DNA of 44,337 nt from Rhodothermales bacterium (GTDB taxonomy: Bacteria; Bacteroidota; Rhodothermia; Rhodothermales; Bin80), in NCBI GenBank assembly GCA_022821385.1, contig JAJEDR010000065.1, positions 1 through 44,337 of the forward strand. Reading direction: 5' to 3'. The notes beneath the pieces are model-generated. The model was not told the DNA's origin. It made no database searches and saw only the letters and a program-made list of their open reading frames with translations. Each line of letters starts with the position of its first letter. Within the stretch, counting starts at the first letter, position 1. This document shows positions 34,645-41,346 of this stretch, piece by piece. The translations under genes were made by a program, and so were the position numbers.

Positions 34645-35822
34645 GAATACATGTACTCACAATCTTGCTGATACTGTCTGCCTGCAGCTCGCGAGACAGC
34701 CATCCAGGTGTGGCAGAACTTATCAAAGCGTCGCAGGAAGCATTAATGCTCCGGGATTACCATGAAGCGCTGAGTCTGGCTGACAGCGCTCTTGCACTTG
34801 ATGACCGATCGGCGGATGCGCATTTTATGCGTGGACGTATCTATTTCGAACTTCAGCAGTGGGATAACGCCGAGGCGGCATATCTGGCCGTTGTCAATAT
34901 TGAACGAGATTATCCTGGCGTCCGACACAACCTTGGCAACATCTACTACGGGAAGCGGCAGAACCGCCAAGCTCTTGATCAATTCCTTCAGGCCGTCAAC
35001 GACAGCGCTGCTGCGATGTCGTGGCATGCCCTAGGGACAGTGTATGATGTTCTGAGCATGCCTGACAGTGCAGTTGCTGCATTCAGGCATGCAATTGTTC
35101 TGGACTCCCTGTATGCTCCTGCACATTCCAGTCTGGCTGATTGGCTGGAACGGCAGGGGAGCTACTCTGAATCCCTGGGTCACACCAGAATCGCATTGAG
35201 CATTCGGCCGAGCCACCTTGCAGATCAAGTCCGACAGGGAAGGCTCCTCGTGCGACTTGGTCGCAATGAAGAAGCTGTGCCTCTTCTACAAGACATTGTT
35301 GCCAGATTTCCCCGGAACGCAGAACCGCGATATATTTTAGGACAAGCGCTTCAGCAATTGGGGCAGTCGGATCACTCTTCCCGAATTCTTGCCAAAGCAG
35401 ACTCTTTGCGAGCTATTGAGCAAGCAGCCGGTCATTTGGCAAACACTGCGAACCGTCAACCTACAAACTTTCAGGCACAAGTCGACTATGCAACCGCACT
35501 TCGTCGCTCCGGCCGCACAGAAGAAGCTTTGAAAGTATACCTGATCGCCCGTGCACTCCGGCCGAACAATATTGATTTGCAGTTTCATATTGCAAATGCC
35601 AAAATGGCGCTAGACCGCCTTAAGGAGGCAGAACAGGAACTACTGAACATCTTGGTTGCTGACTCTAGCTACGTTCTGGCATGGTTGAGCCTGGGAGAGA
35701 TCTACGCAAAGACCAACCGTCCGGCACTGGCAAAAGAAGCTTGGGAAAAGGCTATTCGCACTGATGCAGATCACCCGGCTGTGCAAAGGATGATTAGGCA
35801 GCCACCCACGTCGCAGCAATAG
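34641..35822 (+). CDS. TPR-repeat lipoprotein
   Basis: This 393-residue protein begins with a short lipoprotein signal (HVLTILLILSAC, Cys about 15). About nine tetratricopeptide repeats then cover almost the whole length, such as DYHEALSLADSALALDD, QWDNAEAAYLAVVNIERD, MPDSAVAAFRHAIVLDS and RLKEAEQELLNILVADS. TPR proteins act as protein-protein scaffolds. This one is probably on the periplasmic face of a membrane. ATGA overlap with the ASPIC/UnbV gene indicates coupled translation and a shared job, and pairs of this type recur in Rhodothermota and Acidobacteriota genomes as I recall. Confidence 0.88.
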   Translation: MRIHVLTILLILSACSSRDSHPGVAELIKASQEALMLRDYHEALSLADSALALDDRSADAHFMRGRIYFELQQWDNAEAAYLAVVNIERDYPGVRHNLGNIYYGKRQNRQALDQFLQAVNDSAAAMSWHALGTVYDVLSMPDSAVAAFRHAIVLDSLYAPAHSSLADWLERQGSYSESLGHTRIALSIRPSHLADQVRQGRLLVRLGRNEEAVPLLQDIVARFPRNAEPRYILGQALQQLGQSDHSSRILAKADSLRAIEQAAGHLANTANRQPTNFQAQVDYATALRRSGRTEEALKVYLIARALRPNNIDLQFHIANAKMALDRLKEAEQELLNILVADSSYVLAWLSLGEIYAKTNRPALAKEAWEKAIRTDADHPAVQRMIRQPPTSQQ

Positions 35823-35849
35823 CCCGTAGTGGTGTGCTAATTGAAGTAC

Positions 35850-35879
35850 TTTTCGGTGAAACTAGGAAGAATCCGAAAA
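35850..35879. promoter_or_regulatory. Inverted repeat after the TPR gene
   Basis: The arms TTTTCGG (35850-35856) and CCGAAAA (35873-35879) are separated by 16 bp, 27 bp after the TPR stop. It might serve as a terminator or as part of the next promoter. Confidence 0.3.
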
Positions 35880-35900
35880 AAAGAGGCAAGTATACATACT

Positions 35901-35934
35901 TGATGAAGACCGCCTTATTTTTTCTGCTTCATCA
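35901..35934. promoter_or_regulatory. Perfect 8-bp inverted repeat upstream of the T9SS/TonB genes
   Basis: The arms TGATGAAG (35901-35908) and CTTCATCA (35927-35934) flank an 18-bp T-rich spacer, about 60 bp before the next start codon. A dimeric regulator site is a reasonable reading. A hairpin with a long loop is the alternative. Confidence 0.4.
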
Positions 35935-35971
35935 CCGGGGATCGGGAGCCGTTTTTGCAAATTCTGTTTTA

Positions 35972-35985
35972 TGAAAACCTTTTCT
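35972..35985 (+). promoter_or_regulatory. Candidate LacI-family operator
   Basis: TGAAAACCTTTTCT contains the symmetric GAAAA-CC-TTTTC core, close to the TGAAA-N-CG-N-TTTCA pattern bound by many LacI-family proteins. It is followed at once by TATATT (35990-35995), which could be a -10 element if translation starts at the second ATG (36038). A bound repressor there would cover the promoter. Confidence 0.4.
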
Positions 35986-35995
35986 AGCGTATATT

Positions 35996-38584
35996 ATGGT
36001 GCACTGGAAACATCGATTCACTAATCTCGCAACCGCAATGAGGCACACTGCTTTCTACTTATTTACCGTCATGCTGCTGTTTTTTGCAGCCTCGAATGCC
36101 CGTGGACAGGCGGGTCCACCGCTGGGGGATGACTTTATTTTCTTTGTTAATGGAACAAACACCCTGGTCCCCTCCTTCGATGGCAATATCGTAGACGATC
36201 CGGCCGACCCGACAAACAAGATCGTCGAATATGTGTATGGGAACTGGGCCTTCCAAGCCTTTCGCTTCTCCGCAGATGTTGGCGTAGATATGTCACAAAA
36301 CCGTGCCGATGGTGATGTGCTGCACGCCAGGATCTGGGTTGATCCGGCAAACGCCGGACAGCCAAATGTCCAGCTTATGTTTGAGGATAAGACGGACGGG
36401 AGCAGTGCTGACGACGGTTCTGCTGACCTTCCTTTTCGTCTAGCCTGGCGCATACCCGAAGACATGCGGGATGGCCAGTGGCATACAGTTTCAATCCCCC
36501 TACCCCCGGCCACTTACACAGAACTGGAGGACGCTAAAACGGCCAACACTCTGGACGGCTTGGACAGCCTATGGAAATATGTTGGAGCCTGGTCCAATGG
36601 AAGCTTTGGGGTTGGAGTCGCCGACGAACTGGGCCCCAACACAACGGAGAACGCCCACCTCTGGAAAGAATTTGAATGGACCAACGTCCAGAATATTGGG
36701 GTCTTCTTTGACAACAATACAGGCGGTGGTACCATTTATGTAGACGACGTCTACATTGGAGCAGAAAACCTGGATCTCTCCGTAGCAAATGATCCCGTAA
36801 GCGCAGTCATGGGAGTTTCGGTCGAGGCTACAGCGGATAGTAATATGATATCGTGGATGTCCGTAGACGGTGCAGACGGGTACAACGTCTATTCCAGCGT
36901 CAATGATATAACAGACATTACGGCGAGTGAAGTTAGCTTAGCTGCGCGAGTTACTGGCGGTGCAACCTCCGCCTACCACAGAATTGAGGTCCCACACGCG
37001 TCGTTGGCTCCACTCACGCTACACTACGCAGTAACAGCGCTGAGTGGGTTTGGAGTTGAAAACACCGACGTATCAATGAGTAAAGGAGAAGTCGCAAATG
37101 AGAACCTCCCCGTTCAAGCTCATATTGCCGAATTGACTGAAGCTGAAGTAGATCACCTTAACGATCTGCTCTTTGACGACATGTTTGACAATGTAGTGGA
37201 AGATGGCTTTCCTGATGGGTACATGCCTTTTGAGCTTAATCGAGCCCACTCAAAGCCTGGAGATGGTGGCCAGTTAACCCCCGACGAGGACCTGAGTGGC
37301 AAGCTCTGGGCAGGTTATGGTGCTGATCCTCCTGAGCTGTACCTCTATGTCGAGGTGACCGACGATGAAATTACCTTGCAGGGTGACGGTGGAAATCCGG
37401 CTGACGGCTGGCAACATGACAGCATTGAATTTGGATGGGGAAACTACGATGTGCGAGATGTTGGTGGCGGCGGGATCTTCACAGGTTCCCCGCATCAAGA
37501 TATTATGCGCGGAGATTTTGCAGATTATCAGTTTCGGCTCCTAGGCCAAGGCGATGGCACCAAGGCAGGTACCGTCGCAGCCGTCTTTGTCGGCTGGAGC
37601 ATAGATGCTGTTCCTCAAGGTGGAGGGGCGATTTATGATCAGCTCGCGGACGGCAGTGGCTACAGGTTGCTATCTGTGATCCCACTGGATCAGATCCAAA
37701 ATGTGGATCAAATGGATGCCATCACTCCTCTTCCCACAGGTTCGGATGTTGCGTACTTCCCGTTTAACTTCGTACTGAATGATGGCGATGGGGGAAATCG
37801 CGATAATCAGATCCAATGGTCCCTCAAAGGCAATGCCGACGGACAATGGTGGAATACGCCTGCGCAATGGCCCGCTGTAGCCTTGGCTGGCCGGGATGCG
37901 CAAGGTGGGATGAGAGCAGAAATTGAGCTTTCCGAGATGGCGGCTGGTGCTGCGATCACCACCCTATCCGTGGATGAGGCCGGGAGTCAGACCTACTACG
38001 TGAAACTCACCTCAGAACCATCGGCGGATGTGATGGTGGCGATTACAGGACAGGCTGGGACGGATCTAACTCTGGACAATGATGGGGATTCGAGTACAGA
38101 TTTCTCGGGCCTGACGTTTACAATGCAGAACTGGAACACTGCACAGGCGGTCATGATGACGGCGGCGATTGATGGAGATGGAGACGATGACATGGTGACA
38201 CTCGTGCATACTGCATCTAGTACTGATATGGACTACGATGGTAAGACCATGAACTTGGAGGTGACGGTAACCGACGTGACCCAGACAAGTCTTGAAGACG
38301 CCAATGAGCTACCAAAGGAGATTGCCTTGGACCAGAACTATCCCAACCCGTTCAATCCAACCACATCAATTCGATTCGCATTACCTGAATCCGAAATCGT
38401 TTCGCTACGTGTCTATGATACACTCGGAAGGCCGGTTGCAACTCTCCTGAATCAAAAACCATATACAGCAGGGACGCATACTGTACGTTTTGACGGTGCT
38501 GGATTAGCCTCGGGCGTCTATTTGTACAGACTCGAAGTTGGATCGTCCGTATTGAAGACACGGTACATGCAATTGATCAAATAA
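35996..38584 (+). CDS. T9SS-exported multidomain protein with CBM9-like domain
   Basis: This is an 862-residue secreted protein. ATG 35996 is listed. ATG 36038 gives a cleaner signal peptide (MRHTAFYLFTVMLLFFAASNARG) and leaves room for a promoter. The first about 250 residues form a jelly-roll-like carbohydrate-binding region ending in GGTIYVDDVYIG. A fibronectin-III-like module follows (NMISWMSVDGADGYNVY). Next is a CBM9-like domain with ELYLYVEVTDDEI and ADGWQHDSIEFGW, then a Calx-beta-like repeat (TLSVDEAGSQTYYVKLTSEP) and a C-terminal T9SS sorting domain (NYPNPFNPTTSIRF, SGVYLYRLEVG). CBM9 in known enzymes binds ends of plant glycans. No catalytic domain is visible, so it is best seen as a surface glycan-binding protein for the adjacent receptor. 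Confidence 0.82.
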   Translation: MVHWKHRFTNLATAMRHTAFYLFTVMLLFFAASNARGQAGPPLGDDFIFFVNGTNTLVPSFDGNIVDDPADPTNKIVEYVYGNWAFQAFRFSADVGVDMSQNRADGDVLHARIWVDPANAGQPNVQLMFEDKTDGSSADDGSADLPFRLAWRIPEDMRDGQWHTVSIPLPPATYTELEDAKTANTLDGLDSLWKYVGAWSNGSFGVGVADELGPNTTENAHLWKEFEWTNVQNIGVFFDNNTGGGTIYVDDVYIGAENLDLSVANDPVSAVMGVSVEATADSNMISWMSVDGADGYNVYSSVNDITDITASEVSLAARVTGGATSAYHRIEVPHASLAPLTLHYAVTALSGFGVENTDVSMSKGEVANENLPVQAHIAELTEAEVDHLNDLLFDDMFDNVVEDGFPDGYMPFELNRAHSKPGDGGQLTPDEDLSGKLWAGYGADPPELYLYVEVTDDEITLQGDGGNPADGWQHDSIEFGWGNYDVRDVGGGGIFTGSPHQDIMRGDFADYQFRLLGQGDGTKAGTVAAVFVGWSIDAVPQGGGAIYDQLADGSGYRLLSVIPLDQIQNVDQMDAITPLPTGSDVAYFPFNFVLNDGDGGNRDNQIQWSLKGNADGQWWNTPAQWPAVALAGRDAQGGMRAEIELSEMAAGAAITTLSVDEAGSQTYYVKLTSEPSADVMVAITGQAGTDLTLDNDGDSSTDFSGLTFTMQNWNTAQAVMMTAAIDGDGDDDMVTLVHTASSTDMDYDGKTMNLEVTVTDVTQTSLEDANELPKEIALDQNYPNPFNPTTSIRFALPESEIVSLRVYDTLGRPVATLLNQKPYTAGTHTVRFDGAGLASGVYLYRLEVGSSVLKTRYMQLIK

Positions 38585-41346
38585 TGCATGGTCAGCTGCG
38601 TCGCAGTTTTGCTGCGTCGCTCATACTTTTACTGATAGTTGGTGCTGGAGGGGCGGGCGGTTTATCTGCCCGCCCCCCCGGCCCGACTGGCAAGATTTCT
38701 GGAAGGGTTCTTGAAGCAGGTACTAATCAAGGCCTTCCTGGCGTCAATGTTGTTCTTGCCGGAACCGTGATTGGGGGCGTGACCGACGCTGACGGATACT
38801 ATTACATCCTCAATATTCCGCCTGGCACCTATAGCGTCCAGGCCTCCTTCGTAGGTTTCGCAACAGTCACTACCCAGAATGTGCGCGTAGTTCAGGACCA
38901 AACAACAACCGTTAATTTTGAGTTGCGTGAGGAGGCAATTGTCGGCGAGGAGATCGTAGTCATAGCTGAGCGTCCAATCGTAGAGATGGATCGCACTACG
39001 ACCACCGCTGTTATTGATGCTGAGCAACTTGAGGTCCTACCCGTTACGAATGTTCGGGATGCAATCAATCTACAGGCAGGTGTCGTTGATGGACACTTCC
39101 GCGGAGGGCGCACCGGGGAAGTGACTTATCTGGTCAACGGTGTGCCGATTACCAACGCCTTCAGCAAAGATGCCGCATTCGAAATTGAACAGAATATGGT
39201 TGAGAGCCTGGAGGTGATCAGCGGAGTGTTTAATGCCGAGTACGGCCAGGCGACCAGTGGAGTAGTGAATATTGTGACCAAGGATGTACCAGACCGATGG
39301 AGCGGCTCTTTGCTGGCCTACGCAGGTGCCATTGCGAGCAACCGGGAACTGGAATTTGTCGGTCGTACAACCGATCCCGGCTCATCACTCGCTTTCACGG
39401 ACTTCAAACCAGATACTGTCTCCTATCTGGACGCTGCAAGCCTGCCGAATCTCCTTGATGTGCAGGCTTCCCTGGGGGGACCACTGATCCGTGACCGCCT
39501 CGGCCTACAAGCAACAGTTCGATACCTGCAGGACAACTCGCACTTTATCGGGCGAAACCTGTTTGCTCCGTCAGATTCTTCCCAAAACCTGAATACCGGT
39601 TTGCCGCGCGAGGCCTGGATCATTGATTCCTCAGGAGATGGTTCGTTCGTACCCCGTAACAATACTGAGCGCCTGTCCGTGAATGCTACCTTGGGTTACG
39701 CGATTACTCCACGGTTTAACGTAGACTACAACGTCTTCTTCCAGTCTGGCACGTTCCAGCCTTACAACCACAACCTTAAGTATATCCCTGACGGCATCAA
39801 TACCGTCCATTTTCTCAATCAGACTCACATCCTCGGATTGCATTACACTATTGGCAGTAGCGCATTTGCAAATCTATCGTACAGCTACCTGCACGATAAA
39901 ACGGATGTATACCTGTTTGAGTCGCCATTCGACGAACGTTACGTGAGCAGTGACTTTTCCTTTTTGCAGGGGGCAAATGCGTTTGCCGTTGGTGGCAATG
40001 ACCTTTCTACCAGCGATCAGCTTACAGCAACTCATACTATTGTTGCCGACTACTCTCATCAGCTCAATCGCGTACACCTGATGAAAGTTGGAGTGCAAGC
40101 CCGCTGGCATACCCTGGACAACAGGGATTTTGGCATTGAACGCTCCTTCCGGACCGGTAACCTACCCCAACCCTCCCCCGACCAGTTCGCCGATAACTCT
40201 CTCCAAGCAAAACCGGTAGAGTTATCCGCTTATGTGCAGGACAAGATGGAGTTTACCGGACTTATTGTTAATGCAGGCCTGCGCTTCGATTATTTTGATC
40301 CTGATTATCTGTCACCCTTGGACTGGGGGCAGGGAGAACTTGAAGAAATACCGGACCCCGGTAACCCTGAAAATTCAATCTCTAATCGTGAACCGGCCAA
40401 AGTGGACATGCAACTCAGCCCGCGCTTAGGCGTGGCCTTTCCCATTTCCGAAACTGGCGTCATGCGATTTTCGGCCGGGCTTTTCTTCCAGATTCCCTCA
40501 TTTGGGCTTCTGTACACCAACCCGGAGTACGAAGTCAACCCCGCCTCCCTATCAAATTCATTTGGTAACCCGGGAATTAATCCTGAGCGCACACTTTCCT
40601 TCGAGGTGGGCCTGCAACAGGGCTTTACACGACGGATTGGTATGGAGATCACGATCTTTTCAAAAGATGTACGTAATCTAACTGGCCAGGAAATCGCGCG
40701 TACGCCGCAGGGAGACTTCATTATCCGGTGGATCAACCGGGACTACGGCACCATACGAGGCCTCACATTTTCACTCTTCCAGCGACCTGGTGGCATGCTG
40801 AGCTGGACCGTGGACTATACGTTGCAGTTTGCCGAAGGGACCTCATCCAGCCCGGGCGAAGCCTTTGGTCGGCAACAGGCCGGTCTGGACGAAATTCTTT
40901 CCCTTGTACGCCTGGACTGGGACCGCAGGCACGTACTTAATAATACCATTACTGTAGAACCGGTAACTGGGCTTTCCGTCACACTCATCAACCGACTGCA
41001 GAGCGGTACGCCCTACACAACTGTACGTGAGTTCATTCGATCTTCAAAAAAGAATAACGCAACCAAGCCGTCTATATTCGGCACGGATGTGCGCATATAC
41101 TATCGTATCCCTGGCATTAAAGCGAACCTGCAACTGTTCCTGCAGGCCCAGAATCTCTTTGATACCATACAGGAGGTAGGGGTTTACGAGGATACTGGAA
41201 GGGCCGATGAATCTGTTACATTAGAATTATTCCGGCGAACCGGCGCACAGGTAGGTGGACTCAACAGTCTAGACGAGTTTTACTATCGCCAGGAAAATTT
41301 TGGAGCGCCCCGCAAGGTCAGTGTCGGGCTTAATTACCGTTTTTAA
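38584..41346 (+). CDS. SusC-like TonB-dependent receptor
   Basis: This 920-residue outer-membrane receptor starts inside the preceding stop (TAATG at 38582-38586). A signal peptide and Gly-rich stretch are followed by a carboxypeptidase-regulatory-like domain (KISGRVLEAGTNQGLPGVNV, about residues 35-115). The TonB plug has VTNVRDAINLQAGV, VTYLVNGVPITN and VFNAEYGQATSGVVNIVTK. A large barrel ends in KVSVGLNYRF. In Bacteroidota such receptors pair with a surface lipoprotein to import oligosaccharides or peptides. No SusD-like gene is present here. The exported protein upstream and the large partner downstream, both coupled by TAATG, may take that role. Confidence 0.9.
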   Translation: MHGQLRRSFAASLILLLIVGAGGAGGLSARPPGPTGKISGRVLEAGTNQGLPGVNVVLAGTVIGGVTDADGYYYILNIPPGTYSVQASFVGFATVTTQNVRVVQDQTTTVNFELREEAIVGEEIVVIAERPIVEMDRTTTTAVIDAEQLEVLPVTNVRDAINLQAGVVDGHFRGGRTGEVTYLVNGVPITNAFSKDAAFEIEQNMVESLEVISGVFNAEYGQATSGVVNIVTKDVPDRWSGSLLAYAGAIASNRELEFVGRTTDPGSSLAFTDFKPDTVSYLDAASLPNLLDVQASLGGPLIRDRLGLQATVRYLQDNSHFIGRNLFAPSDSSQNLNTGLPREAWIIDSSGDGSFVPRNNTERLSVNATLGYAITPRFNVDYNVFFQSGTFQPYNHNLKYIPDGINTVHFLNQTHILGLHYTIGSSAFANLSYSYLHDKTDVYLFESPFDERYVSSDFSFLQGANAFAVGGNDLSTSDQLTATHTIVADYSHQLNRVHLMKVGVQARWHTLDNRDFGIERSFRTGNLPQPSPDQFADNSLQAKPVELSAYVQDKMEFTGLIVNAGLRFDYFDPDYLSPLDWGQGELEEIPDPGNPENSISNREPAKVDMQLSPRLGVAFPISETGVMRFSAGLFFQIPSFGLLYTNPEYEVNPASLSNSFGNPGINPERTLSFEVGLQQGFTRRIGMEITIFSKDVRNLTGQEIARTPQGDFIIRWINRDYGTIRGLTFSLFQRPGGMLSWTVDYTLQFAEGTSSSPGEAFGRQQAGLDEILSLVRLDWDRRHVLNNTITVEPVTGLSVTLINRLQSGTPYTTVREFIRSSKKNNATKPSIFGTDVRIYYRIPGIKANLQLFLQAQNLFDTIQEVGVYEDTGRADESVTLELFRRTGAQVGGLNSLDEFYYRQENFGAPRKVSVGLNYRF

